Shown here piece by piece: positions 45,775-53,625 of a stretch of DNA of 64,000 bases (position 1 is its first letter; each line of letters starts with the position of its first letter). The notes under the pieces were generated by a model, which saw nothing but the letters and a program-made list of their open reading frames with translations, was not told the DNA's origin and did no database searches. The DNA is taken from positions 2,356,001 to 2,420,000 of the forward strand of contig NZ_CP036426.1 of assembly GCF_007752535.1 (NCBI RefSeq), read 5' to 3'. The stretch comes from Tautonia plasticadhaerens (GTDB taxonomy: Bacteria > Planctomycetota > Planctomycetia > Isosphaerales > Isosphaeraceae). The position numbers were made by a program, and so were the translations under genes.

Positions 45775-47078
45775 GGCCGGGCGGGCTCCGTTGCGGGCGA
45801 GCCCGGCCCGCCGCCGGGGAAGGCGATGCCGGCCTTCTCGATCGGGACGTTCTGGGCCTGGGTGAGGTGCTGTTCGCCGCCCTTGACCGGGTTGAGGTTC
45901 TCGGCCCGGCGGCACTCGTTGATCGAGCGCATCCCGGTGCGGATGGCGATCTCGTAGGACTGGTAGCGCTTCAGCAGGTCGCCGCGCAGCAGCGCGTCGA
46001 CGTCGTGCTCGACGAAGTAGCCGCCCTGCCACTCGGACCGGGTGAACAGCTTGAGGTTGATCTCCTGCTCGATCGCCTCCAGCCAGCCGGTCAGCGCCGT
46101 GTTCAGGTAGTCGAGGTTGGAGGCCTCGATGTTGGCCAGGTGGGCCTCGGAGAGGTCGCCGTACTTGTTGGGGGGGACCCGCCAGGGGCGGGCGACGTCG
46201 AGCGACTGGAACTTGCGGCCCTCGACGAGCTGCGACTGCTGGGGGTTGGAGCTGGTGCCCTTCCAGGTCGCGCCCTGCTCCAGCACGGCCGGGCGGTGCC
46301 GCTTGCCGGGGCCGCGGTGGAGGTCGTCCCAGCCGGTGCGGAGGTTCGCGATGGCCTGCGGGTTGAGCTTCTGCGGCGTCTCGATCACGCCGCCGGGGTC
46401 GGCCCCGTTGGCGAAGTAGTCGGCCGCGTAGGACTCCATCGCGATCCCCAGCCCCAGGCCCTGGCGGAGCAGGGCCACGAAGTTCAGGCCGCGGATGCCG
46501 TCGAGCCCCAGGCCGGCCAGGTGGAGCACGTTCTCGGGCCGGAGGTGCCGGGTGCCGCCGCGGACCCCCTGGACCTCGTAGCGGAGCACGCCGTCGGGGT
46601 CGGCCAGCTCGACCTCGACGCCGTCGAGCAGCCGGACGGGGCGGGTCGTCTCCGGGTCGAGCAGGTGCAGCGAGTAGGGGGTGCCGCGGCCGGTCCGGCG
46701 GATCTCGTTGTAGCCGTTGCCCCAGAGCAGGGCGTGCAGGACCCAGGACTGCCGCCAGCGGATCGGCGTCGTCTCCGGGCGGTCCGGGCCGGCGGGCGAC
46801 CGGGAGAGCAGCTCGTGATTGGGGTGCCGGCGGTCGCGGACGCGGCCCTCGTCGCCCTCGCCCCGGAAGACGTCGATCGGCATGCAGGCCAGGTCGGTGG
46901 CCAGGGTGTTGGCCGTGGCCAGCAGCGTCGGGAACGCCAGCGCCGTCTCCTCGGTGACGGCGACGCCGGCGGAGCCGGTGCCGGGCGGCCACCAGAGCTC
47001 CTCGCCGGCGACGGCGCGGGACTCCGGGGCCGTCGCCGAGGGGCGGGCCTTCAGGATGGAGGGCAGTCGCTTCGGCAC
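45771..47078 (-). CDS. Portal protein (HK97 family)
   Basis: This 435-aa protein would form the dodecameric portal through which DNA enters the head. Recognisable text: LALFPTLLATANTLATDLAC-like start (TLATDLACMPIDVFR), SWVLHALLWGNGYNEIRRTG, GIRGLNFVALLRQGLGLGIA, YAADYFANGADPGGVIETP and EIAIRTGMRSINECRRAENL. The frame is open further upstream, but GTG 47078, just after the previous stop and behind GGGG, is the best start. Coupled to the protease gene. Confidence 0.92.
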   Translation of the reverse strand: MPKRLPSILKARPSATAPESRAVAGEELWWPPGTGSAGVAVTEETALAFPTLLATANTLATDLACMPIDVFRGEGDEGRVRDRRHPNHELLSRSPAGPDRPETTPIRWRQSWVLHALLWGNGYNEIRRTGRGTPYSLHLLDPETTRPVRLLDGVEVELADPDGVLRYEVQGVRGGTRHLRPENVLHLAGLGLDGIRGLNFVALLRQGLGLGIAMESYAADYFANGADPGGVIETPQKLNPQAIANLRTGWDDLHRGPGKRHRPAVLEQGATWKGTSSNPQQSQLVEGRKFQSLDVARPWRVPPNKYGDLSEAHLANIEASNLDYLNTALTGWLEAIEQEINLKLFTRSEWQGGYFVEHDVDALLRGDLLKRYQSYEIAIRTGMRSINECRRAENLNPVKGGEQHLTQAQNVPIEKAGIAFPGGGPGSPATEPARP

Positions 47079-47079
47079 G

Positions 47080-47586
47080 TCAATCCCCGGCGATCGTGAC
47101 GGTGACGCTGATCGCGTTGGCGCCCGGGTCGAGCTTGAGGTTGTTGGCCCCGGCGGTGCTCCAGCCGGCCGACGCGCGGGTGTAGAGCGTCCGGGCACAG
47201 CCCGGGTCGACCTTGAGCGTGTCGTCGGCCGCCCCGAGGAAGCCGAGGAAGGGCGTCGAGGCCGCGCCGCCGACGGCGAGGACCTCGCCCGAGTCGGCCG
47301 CCTCGTTGTTGCGGACGTCGACGAGCTTGACGGCCGAGAACGACGTGTCGCCCTTGCCGCCCGTCAGGGCGGTCAGGTCCAGCGTCTCGGGGGTCGAGCT
47401 CGCCAGGCTGATGACCCGGGTCCAGAGCTTGGTGCAGGTGATCGCGACCGCCCCGCCGGCCCGGGTCTGGCTGCCGACGGTGCTCGACGGCAGCGCGATG
47501 GAGACGTTCCCGCCCGAGACGCCGGCGATCAGCGACTCGGTGCGGGTGGCCTCCAGCTTCGGGGTGATCGAGACGGTGACGCTCAC
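47080..47586 (-). CDS. Beta-rich phage protein (168 aa), possible decoration protein
   Basis: The sequence consists of alternating beta strands with small residues (SGGNVSIALPSSTVGSQTRA, DPGANAISVTVTIAGD). It sits between terminase-associated and portal genes, unusual for a structural decoration. No family recognised. Confidence 0.6.
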   Translation of the reverse strand: MSVTVSITPKLEATRTESLIAGVSGGNVSIALPSSTVGSQTRAGGAVAITCTKLWTRVISLASSTPETLDLTALTGGKGDTSFSAVKLVDVRNNEAADSGEVLAVGGAASTPFLGFLGAADDTLKVDPGCARTLYTRASAGWSTAGANNLKLDPGANAISVTVTIAGD

Positions 47587-47589
47587 GGG

Positions 47590-47967
47590 TTACTCGACCT
47601 CGGCCAGGATGGTGTTGCCGCAGGCGTTGCAGATGTCGACGCGACGGACACCGTCGGCCACGTAGCCAGGGGAGAAGTTCCGGCTGCCGCAGATCGGGCA
47701 GCAGGAGGGCGGACGCTTGGCGACGAGGGCGGCCTTCGGTGCCGGCCGATCCAGGACGACGGCCATTTCGAATGGAGGATCGCCGGCCAGGCAGACGTGG
47801 GACCCGAAGATCATCATGAGCCGCCAGAGCTGGATTCGGGTCCAGCCGTCGGCGTCGATCTGCGGCACGCACCGGAACTCGTAGTGCTCGCAGTAGAGAC
47901 GGATCCCGTCGGGCTTCAGCCGGACCCTCACCTCTTCGTTCAGGTTGATCGTGATGGAGTCGCTCAC
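47590..47967 (-). CDS. Zinc-ribbon phage protein (125 aa, GTG start)
   Basis: GTG 47967 overlaps the terminase stop (GTGA). N-terminal half: SITINLNEEVRVRLKPDGIR, beta-rich. C-terminal half carries a zinc ribbon, CCPICGSRNFSPGYVADG then DICNACGN, with two CxxC pairs. It may contact DNA or the terminase. Confidence 0.65.
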   Translation of the reverse strand: MSDSITINLNEEVRVRLKPDGIRLYCEHYEFRCVPQIDADGWTRIQLWRLMMIFGSHVCLAGDPPFEMAVVLDRPAPKAALVAKRPPSCCPICGSRNFSPGYVADGVRRVDICNACGNTILAEVE

Positions 47968-49565
47968 AGGACCAGGGGCCCCCTCTCCTCGTAGACCGAA
48001 CGCTCGTCGCCGCCCTCGCCCATCCAGGCCCCGAGGGCCATCACCAGGGCGACCACGCCGTCGATCCGCTCGGTGGACTTGCCCTTGCTGGGGCGGATCA
48101 GCTCCTCGCGCTGGTCGATCGCGGCGTTGGCGACGCACCAGCGGAGCACCGGCTGGCCGTCGTGCCGGAGGTTGCCGTCGATGATCAGGCCCTCCAACCG
48201 CTTGGCCGGGGCGTTCATCCAGAAATGGGTCTGCTTGAACGGCAGCATCGTCAGCCCGGCGCCGTCGCGGTCCAGCCGGGTGGCGACGTAGCCGGCGTGG
48301 GCCGGGTCGAAGGCGAGGGCCTGGATCGGGAAGCGTTGGGCGATCGCCTCGATCTCCGAGGCCACCCGCTCGTGGTCGAGCGTCTCGGCGTCGGTGAAGG
48401 TGACGTGCCCCTCGCGCTTCCAGGCGGGATACGGCACCCGGTCTCGCCGCTCGCGCTCGATCGCCGATTCGCCGGGGACCCAGAAGAAGGGGAGCACGAC
48501 GATCGGGTCGCCCTCGGCCTCGCCCGGGAAGACGAGCACCAGGGCGGTGAGGTCGTGGATCGTGCTCATGTCCAGGCCCGCGTAGCAGGCCCGGCCCTCG
48601 AAGGCCGACCAGTCGACCTCGGCCGTGCAGCGGTCCCAGGCGTCGAGCGACAGCCAGCGCTCGGCCTGCTCGGTCCACTGGTTCAGGTAGAGCTGGCGGA
48701 ACGTGTTCTCGAAGCGGGGCCGCTCGCGGGCCTTGTGGAACTCCTCGCGGATGAAGTCGAGCGAGCAGAAGTCGCCCAGCGCGGGCATCGCCTTGTGCCA
48801 GGTGGCCTCGTCGGTCCAGTCGTCGCCGGCCCCGGCGGCGTGGATCACCGGCAGGTAGGTCGGGTCCTCGCGGACCCCGTCGCGGACGTCGACGGCATAC
48901 TGCCACTCGTCGAAGCAGAGCGAGTGCCGGTCCCAGCCGGCCGTCGTGATCATCCAGGTCAGCGGGTCGAGCCTCGCGGCGAAGCCGGTGGTGAGGACGT
49001 TGACCAGCTCCTCGTCGACGACGTGGTACTCGTCGATCAGGACGGCGGTCGGGCCGAGGCCGTGCTTGGACTTCGGGACCGAGGAGAGCACCTCCAGCGT
49101 CGAGTTGCCGGCGGGGTACTCGATCCGCCTGTAGCCGTCGTAGATGACGAACCGGGAGTCGAGGGCCGGGTCGTTGCGGATCATCTCGCTCATGGCGGAG
49201 AAGATCAGCGCGGCCTGCTTGGTGTCGCCGCTGGCGGTGTAGACCCGCTGGTTCGCCTTGCCCTGGCCCTCGCCGGTGAGCAGGAACAGCCCGCCGCCGG
49301 CCACCACCTCGGTCTTGCCCTGCTTGCGGGGCAGGCCCCAGAAGGTCTTGCGGTACTGGCGTCGGCCGTCGGGGCGTCGGGTGCCGAAGAGCCTCCGCAG
49401 CGGGTCGGCCTGCCAGGGGCGGAGGTCGAAGGGCTCGCCCGAGAAGTCGCCGGTGTGGGTGAGCTGGTTGAAGAAGCGGACCGCCCGCTCGCCGTGGTCA
49501 GCCGACGACGCCGAGCAGGTCGCCCCACCTGTCCGGGCCGGTCGCGTCCGTCGGGGTCGCGGCAT
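47964..49565 (-). CDS. terL: Terminase large subunit
   Basis: This 533-aa ATPase/nuclease packages phage DNA. ATPase motifs: Walker A GLPRKQGKT (about 77-85), Walker B AVLIDEYH (about 174-181) and coupling motif TTAGWDRHS. Nuclease part: YAGLDMSTIHDLTALVLVF (first acidic residue), ALAFDPAHAG (second) and a C-terminal DGVVALVMALGAW. The ATG at 49565 overlaps the small-subunit gene by 68 bp. There is no later start before the conserved RAVRFFNQLTHTGDF text, so this is kept although long for an overlap. Confidence 0.93.
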   Translation of the reverse strand: MPRPRRTRPARTGGATCSASSADHGERAVRFFNQLTHTGDFSGEPFDLRPWQADPLRRLFGTRRPDGRRQYRKTFWGLPRKQGKTEVVAGGGLFLLTGEGQGKANQRVYTASGDTKQAALIFSAMSEMIRNDPALDSRFVIYDGYRRIEYPAGNSTLEVLSSVPKSKHGLGPTAVLIDEYHVVDEELVNVLTTGFAARLDPLTWMITTAGWDRHSLCFDEWQYAVDVRDGVREDPTYLPVIHAAGAGDDWTDEATWHKAMPALGDFCSLDFIREEFHKARERPRFENTFRQLYLNQWTEQAERWLSLDAWDRCTAEVDWSAFEGRACYAGLDMSTIHDLTALVLVFPGEAEGDPIVVLPFFWVPGESAIERERRDRVPYPAWKREGHVTFTDAETLDHERVASEIEAIAQRFPIQALAFDPAHAGYVATRLDRDGAGLTMLPFKQTHFWMNAPAKRLEGLIIDGNLRHDGQPVLRWCVANAAIDQREELIRPSKGKSTERIDGVVALVMALGAWMGEGGDERSVYEERGPLVL

Positions 49566-49953
49566 ACTTGCTCGTCGCGGGCACCAGGCCGAGGTCGTAG
49601 CAGATCGACTTGAGCCGCATCGTCGCGGCGTTGATCATCGCCGCGGCCGGGTGCGGCACCGGGCAGTTGGCGGCGTTGAGCGTGATCGGGCCGTCCCGGG
49701 CCACCGCCTCGTGGCAGGTCCGGAGCATCGACACGTTGATCGCGTAGGCCTCGACGATCGTCGGATCGGTCCGCTCCAGGTTGCCGGCCTCGGACAGCAG
49801 GGCCGTCAGGTGCCGCCAGGCGTCGGCGGCGTGCTCGTCGTCGGCGAGGTGCCCGGGCGGCTCGGTGCCCCGCGGGGGGGCCTTGGAGGCCCGCCTCGCG
49901 GCGGCCTTGGCCTTGGTCTTGGGGCCTCGGGTCGGCATCGCTCGGGGACGCAT
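49498..49953 (-). CDS. terS: Terminase small subunit (P27 family)
   Basis: A 151-aa protein recognising phage DNA for packaging. A basic N-terminus (RGPKTKAKAAARRASKAPPR) is followed by the P27-type helical body: DAWRHLTALLSEAGNLERTD, IVEAYAINVSMLRTCHEAV, MINAATMRLKSICYDLGLVP. The start may be 49953 or the internal ATG at 49938. It overlaps terL. Confidence 0.85.
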   Translation of the reverse strand: MRPRAMPTRGPKTKAKAAARRASKAPPRGTEPPGHLADDEHAADAWRHLTALLSEAGNLERTDPTIVEAYAINVSMLRTCHEAVARDGPITLNAANCPVPHPAAAMINAATMRLKSICYDLGLVPATSKYAATPTDATGPDRWGDLLGVVG

Positions 49954-50007
49954 CAGCGCCCCACCCCCAAAGGGTCCGTCGAAAAATGTGCGCGCTTGGG
50001 CAGGCGT

Positions 50008-50367
50008 TCAGGGAGAAACGGGCCCGGGGGGCGGACCTCCCCCCCTCCCGTCCTCGGCGGCGCGGACCCGGTTGTGGCAGCTCCGGCAGAGCGGCCTCAG
50101 GTTGGACCGGTCCAGCGCCAGGTCCGGCCGCTCCTTCCGCGGCCGGATGTGGTCGACGTGGCTGGCCACGGTCAGTCGGCCGTGCTCGCGGCAGAGGCGG
50201 CAGAGCGGCTCCTCGGCCAGCACCAGCGCCCGCAGCGACCGCCACGGCTTCGCCATGTACCAGCGGCGATCGGCCTTGCGGTCCTCGGTCCGCTCGATGG
50301 GCCGCTCGTGCGGCTTGCGGGGTGCCGGCGACCAGGGCGGCCGATAGCTGGGGATCCGCCGGGGCAT
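50008..50367 (-). CDS. HNH endonuclease
   Basis: This 119-aa protein has a complete HNH motif: CRLCREHGRLTVASHVDHI (first CxxC and His), RSNLRPLCRSCHNR (Asn, second CxxC and His). HNH enzymes beside terminase genes stimulate terminase cutting at cos sites in many siphophages, so the element is probably a cos-type packager. An early arm is rich in Arg/Pro. Confidence 0.92.
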   Translation of the reverse strand: MPRRIPSYRPPWSPAPRKPHERPIERTEDRKADRRWYMAKPWRSLRALVLAEEPLCRLCREHGRLTVASHVDHIRPRKERPDLALDRSNLRPLCRSCHNRVRAAEDGRGGGPPPGPVSP

Positions 50368-50373
50368 GGGGGG

Positions 50374-50565
50374 TCAGGCCGTCCGGGCCAGGCGGCGGCG
50401 GATCGCCCGACCCGAGGGGGCGACCCGCGGCGAGCCGAAGCGGTCCGGGTCGGCCCGGCCGACGCCCAGCCGTCGGCGGTCGGATCGGGACAGCGCCCCG
50501 GGCTGGTGTCCCAGCGAGGCGGCGGCGAAGAGGGCGGCGAAGGCGGCCAGGATGCGGCGGTGCAT
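50374..50565 (-). CDS. Small phage protein with hydrophobic N-terminus (63 aa)
   Basis: MHRRILAAFAALFAAASLGH looks like a short signal or membrane anchor; the rest is Arg-rich. It ends 6 bp before the HNH gene start. Weak evidence beyond position and start signal. Confidence 0.45.
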   Translation of the reverse strand: MHRRILAAFAALFAAASLGHQPGALSRSDRRRLGVGRADPDRFGSPRVAPSGRAIRRRLARTA

Positions 50566-50629
50566 CGGCGGTGCTCCTCGGGGTGTGCGTCGAGGCTCGG
50601 CGTCGAGCGGGGGATCGGCGGCGATCGGC

Positions 50630-51001
50630 TCAGGAGACGGCGCAGTCTCCCGGGTCGGGGAGGTCGTCGTCGGCCGGGCAGGGGAAACCCGTGCCGTCGT
50701 CCGGGCAGGGGAAGCCCCGGGACTGGAGGCAGAAGGTGAAGGGGTCGAAGGGGGCCAGCTCGGCCGACGCGGCCGGCTCGAAGCCGGCGTCGGCCTCGGG
50801 GCCGGGGGCGTTGACGGGCGTCAACGGCCGCCGCTCCGGCCGGCGGATCTCGAAGTTGCGGGCCTCGTCGTCGAAGGCGAGGTTGGCCCGGCCCGGTTGG
50901 CCGCGGCGGGCCTCGATCCCGTAGACCTTGACCCGGATCACGTCGCCGGAGCGGTGGACCAGCTCGACCCACTGGCCGTCGTTGCGCTTCAGGACCAGCA
51001 T
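50630..51001 (-). CDS. CsrA-like translational regulator with C-terminal extension
   Basis: The first 55 residues resemble CsrA/RsmA, the homodimeric mRNA-binding regulator: MLVLKRNDGQWVELV (compare MLVLTRK), then GDVIRVKVYGI, GRANLAFDDEARNFEIRRPE (the last strand with basic residues that contact GGA motifs). The remaining 68 residues are an acidic, Cys-containing, Pro-rich tail not found in cellular CsrA (SRGFPCPDDGTGFPCPADDD). Carried in the late operon, it may redirect host or phage translation. The core assignment is fairly good; the function of the tail is unknown. Confidence 0.7.
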   Translation of the reverse strand: MLVLKRNDGQWVELVHRSGDVIRVKVYGIEARRGQPGRANLAFDDEARNFEIRRPERRPLTPVNAPGPEADAGFEPAASAELAPFDPFTFCLQSRGFPCPDDGTGFPCPADDDLPDPGDCAVS

Positions 51002-51153
51002 CGGTTGCGTCGTTCCATCGGGTGTGAGGGGGGGCGGCCGGCCCGGTCGCGCGGCGTCGTGTCGGGGTCGTCTCGGGAGGGCCGGGCCGGCCGCGGTCGG
51101 GAGTGCGGCGGATTCAGGCGGCGAGCTTCAACGGAGGACTTCAGTGGGGTCGA

Positions 51154-51354
51154 TCAGCCGCCGGGGCTGAGCTTCGCCCGGACGGCGGCATCCTTGGCCT
51201 CGAGCAGCTTGCGGAGGGCGACGGTCCGCTCGGGGCCCGGCTCGACCAGGACGCAGAGGTCCAGGGCGAGCGAATGGAAGTGGAAGGAGACCTCCTTGAG
51301 GTGCCCAGGCAGGTGCTCGAAGGCGAACCACTTGAGCAGGCGTTCCTCGGGCAT
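51154..51354 (-). CDS. Acb2/Tad1-hairpin-like small phage protein
   Basis: A 66-aa helical protein: KWFAFEHLPGHLKEVSFHFH, SLALDLCVLVEPGPERTVAL then RKLLEAKDAAVRAKL. The helix-turn-helix with Phe/Leu/Ala, a GPER turn and an ALxxLxEAxxAA second helix matches small late-gene phage proteins of the Acb2 (anti-CBASS sponge) type. Those proteins bind cyclic nucleotides; that activity is only inferred here. Confidence 0.5.
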   Translation of the reverse strand: MPEERLLKWFAFEHLPGHLKEVSFHFHSLALDLCVLVEPGPERTVALRKLLEAKDAAVRAKLSPGG

Positions 51355-51380
51355 CGCGATCCTCTCGGTCGGGTCGGGGT

Positions 51381-51479
51381 TCAGCCCAGCCGCCAGCAGA
51401 GCCAGGCGGCCAGGGCCAGGAGCAGATTCGCGGCGAGCTGGGCCCGCCGGCCGGGGCGGTCAGGGCGTCGGCGGCACAT
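51381..51479 (-). CDS. Small membrane peptide, possible lysis accessory (32 aa)
   Basis: ATG 51479 opens MCRRRPDRPGRRAQLAANL then LLALAAWLCWRLG, a basic end followed by one short membrane helix. Its start overlaps the holin-like gene by 20 bp. Overlapping single-helix peptides are common beside holins. Confidence 0.4.
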   Translation of the reverse strand: MCRRRPDRPGRRAQLAANLLLALAAWLCWRLG

Positions 51480-51756
51480 CGCCGGCGGCCTCGCGTCGGG
51501 CCAGCTCGGTCTTGAGCTGGGCGACCAGCGCCTCGGAGGCGGCCAGCGAGGCCTTCAGCGAGACCTCCTGGAACCGCTTGTCGATCCAGCGGTTCACGGC
51601 CGAGATCAGCAGCGGGGCGAGCACGGCCACCACGGCCCCGGCCAGCATCTGGATCGGCTCGGCCGAGGCCACGGCGAGCAGGGTGGAGGCGGTGGCCGAG
51701 GTGCCGGCGGAGATCCGGGAGACCGGGTCGTCGAGGTGGGCGAGCAGCGGGATCAT
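51460..51756 (-). CDS. Holin-like membrane protein (98 aa)
   Basis: One clear transmembrane segment (MLAGAVVAVLAPLLISAVNR) preceded by a weaker hydrophobic stretch (ATASTLLAVASAEPIQ), then a helical, charged C-terminus (LAASEALVAQLKTELARREA). Size, topology and location fit a phage holin; no endolysin is obvious next to it. Confidence 0.55.
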   Translation of the reverse strand: MIPLLAHLDDPVSRISAGTSATASTLLAVASAEPIQMLAGAVVAVLAPLLISAVNRWIDKRFQEVSLKASLAASEALVAQLKTELARREAAGDVPPTP

Positions 51757-51792
51757 CGGGGCCTCGTCATCGAGGGGGGGGGCGGGGGTCGA

Positions 51793-52299
51793 TCAGTAGC
51801 CGACGACGGCGACGGACCAGCCGCGGGATCGGGCCGTGCCGAGGGCGACGGCGGCGGGGTCGAGCAGCTGCTCCCGGTGCGGGTCGGAGTGCAGCCAGAG
51901 GGCCCAGGCGGTCGCCGGGTCGTCGACGGGGGCGACCGTCTCGCCGGCGACCCAGCCCGAGGGCCGGGAGGGCCGGTACCCGGCGTCGGCCACCCGCTCG
52001 GGGAGGCCCGGGCCGCCGGGGAGCCGGTGCCAGTGGCGGGGGTCGGCCGGGCGGACCAGGGCCAGGTCGCCGGCGTGGCGGCGGGCGGCCGACTCCAGCC
52101 GGGCGTCGTGCCGCAGCGGGCGTCGGCCCAGCGCGGCCCGGCGGTGGTTGACCAGGTCGGCCAGGGCCGGGGCCCCGGGAGAGACCGGGGCCGGCGCCGG
52201 GGCCTCGGGTGCGGGCGGCCGGCAGCCGGGTCCGGCGCCGGGGCCCGCGGCGAGGACGACCAGGGCGAGGACGGCCAGGGCCGGGAGGCGTCGCGGCAT
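51793..52299 (-). CDS. Exported CAP/SCP-domain protein
   Basis: This 168-aa protein has a signal with Cys (LAVLALVVLAAGPGAGPGC, possible lipoprotein) followed by a CAP domain: LADLVNHRRAALGRRPLRHD, LESAARRHAGDLALV, HWHRLPG, GWVAGETVA, ALWLHSDPHREQLLDP and GWSVAVVGY. The four CAP residues (His, Glu, His, plus HREQ) are visible. CAP domains in bacterial genomes are often spore, cell-wall or secreted proteins. In the lysis region it may act on the host envelope; this is inference. Confidence 0.75.
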   Translation of the reverse strand: MPRRLPALAVLALVVLAAGPGAGPGCRPPAPEAPAPAPVSPGAPALADLVNHRRAALGRRPLRHDARLESAARRHAGDLALVRPADPRHWHRLPGGPGLPERVADAGYRPSRPSGWVAGETVAPVDDPATAWALWLHSDPHREQLLDPAAVALGTARSRGWSVAVVGY

Positions 52300-52324
52300 G
52301 GGGGGAACCTCGGGGGCCGGCCGA

Positions 52325-52756
52325 TCAGCCGGCCGGGGTGACGACCAGGTCGCCCAGCAGGTTGAAGCGGCCGGGCGGCGGCGGCGGGTCGAACAGCTCG
52401 CCGTCCGAGTCGCGGCGGCCGGTCGGGTCGTGGTAGAAGACGCTCAGGCCGACCGAGACGTTGGAGCCGGTCGCCGGGTAGGGGCGGGGGGTGCCGTCGG
52501 GGGCCAGCTCGTGGAGGCTGATCGAGTACCAGCCCTCGGGGCCGTCGACCGGGACCTCCGACCGCCAGATCCCCAGCCGAGGGGCCGGGTACTCGGTGAT
52601 CGGGTGGAGGTGCCTGGCCGGGTCGAAGTCGCCGGGGCCGGCCGCGCCGTCGCGGGCGACGAGGTGGCCGGAGTCGCGGTGCCAGCAGATCATGGCCCAG
52701 GCCCGGCCGTCGCCGGTGCCCAGGTGCTGGTCGGTCAGGTAGCGGCGGGCGGGCAT
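52325..52756 (-). CDS. Phage protein, unknown (143 aa)
   Basis: Starts MPARRYLTDQHLGTGDGRA. Contains WAMICWHRDSGHLVARDGAA and GWYSISLHELAPDG, a beta-rich text with conserved aromatic residues. It overlaps the sigma-factor gene by 22 bp. No family recognised. Confidence 0.6.
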   Translation of the reverse strand: MPARRYLTDQHLGTGDGRAWAMICWHRDSGHLVARDGAAGPGDFDPARHLHPITEYPAPRLGIWRSEVPVDGPEGWYSISLHELAPDGTPRPYPATGSNVSVGLSVFYHDPTGRRDSDGELFDPPPPPGRFNLLGDLVVTPAG

Positions 52757-53343
52757 GGGGCGAGATCCTTGCGGGGGCGGCCCCGGGGCCGGCGGGGGGC
52801 GGCGGCGGGGGCGGGTCCGTCGCCGGCGAACATCGCCAGCGCCTCGGCGTGGAGCCGGCAGACCGAGGCACGCGAGCGGTAGCCGAGGGCCCGGGCGGCC
52901 TCGGCGTCGGTCAGGCCGTCGCGGTAGATCAGCCGGCAGGCGGCGGCGTGGCCGGGGGGGAGCGTGCGGAGCCGGGCCTCGATCGCCTCGGCCGCGTCCA
53001 GGGCCGATCCGACCGGCGGGGCGTCGGCGGCCCGCAGCTCGACCAGGGCGAGGCCCTCGGGCTCGATGTCCGTCGCGGGCCGCTCCATCGCGCGGCGGGA
53101 CAGGTGGTCGCGCCGGGCGTCCCGCAAGGCCCCCCAGACCCGTTGACGGGCGTAGGTGCCGAACGTCGCCCGCTCGGGATCGTAGCGGGCGGCGGCCAGG
53201 ACCAGGGCGGCCAGGGCGGCCGACTCGAACTCCTCCCAGATCTCCGGCAGCTGCGCCTGGAAGGGGCGGGCCAGCGCCCGGGCCAGCGGCACATAGCGGG
53301 CGGCCAGGTCGCGCTGCGCGTCGGTCAGTTTCAGTTGGGGCAT
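52735..53343 (-). CDS. Phage-encoded sigma-70-family RNA polymerase sigma factor
   Basis: A 202-aa protein with sigma regions 2 and 4. Region 2: DLAARYVPLARALARPFQ, ESAALAALVLAAARYDPERA then FGTYARQRVWGALRDARRDH (the -10-binding helix). Region 4: LPPGHAAACRLIYRDGLTDA, EAARALGYRSRASVCRLHAE. ATG 53343 is preferred over GTG 53361. It is near the promoter-proximal end of the late operon and may direct RNA polymerase to phage late promoters. Confidence 0.85.
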   Translation of the reverse strand: MPQLKLTDAQRDLAARYVPLARALARPFQAQLPEIWEEFESAALAALVLAAARYDPERATFGTYARQRVWGALRDARRDHLSRRAMERPATDIEPEGLALVELRAADAPPVGSALDAAEAIEARLRTLPPGHAAACRLIYRDGLTDAEAARALGYRSRASVCRLHAEALAMFAGDGPAPAAAPRRPRGRPRKDLAPCPPAAT

Positions 53344-53615
53344 GGGGGGCACGGCTCGCACTCCAGCGGGCGTCGGGCCGGGATGCCCAGGGCCAGGGCG
53401 ACCCGCTCGGCCAGCTCCTCCAGCGCGATCAGGAGCTCCCGCCGTCGGGCGAGCTGCCGGGCGACCACGCCGTAGATGAGCGGCACGTTGGGGGCGGGGC
53501 GGCCGAGGGCGCGGTAGGCCTCGTCGCGGACCCGCTCCACGCGGCGCAGCTCGGCCAGCAGGCGGCCCTGCGCGTCGGAGAGCGTGACCAGCCGGTCGAA
53601 GTCGACGGCGGGCAT
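53331..53615 (-). CDS. Phage protein, unknown (94 aa)
   Basis: Helical (LSDAQGRLLAELRRVERVRD, RRRELLIALEELAERVALAL) with a Cys/Pro-rich end (CEPCPPCPN). It precedes the sigma-factor gene and overlaps it by 13 bp. Confidence 0.6.
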   Translation of the reverse strand: MPAVDFDRLVTLSDAQGRLLAELRRVERVRDEAYRALGRPAPNVPLIYGVVARQLARRRELLIALEELAERVALALGIPARRPLECEPCPPCPN

Positions 53616-53625
53616 GCAGGGCCTC

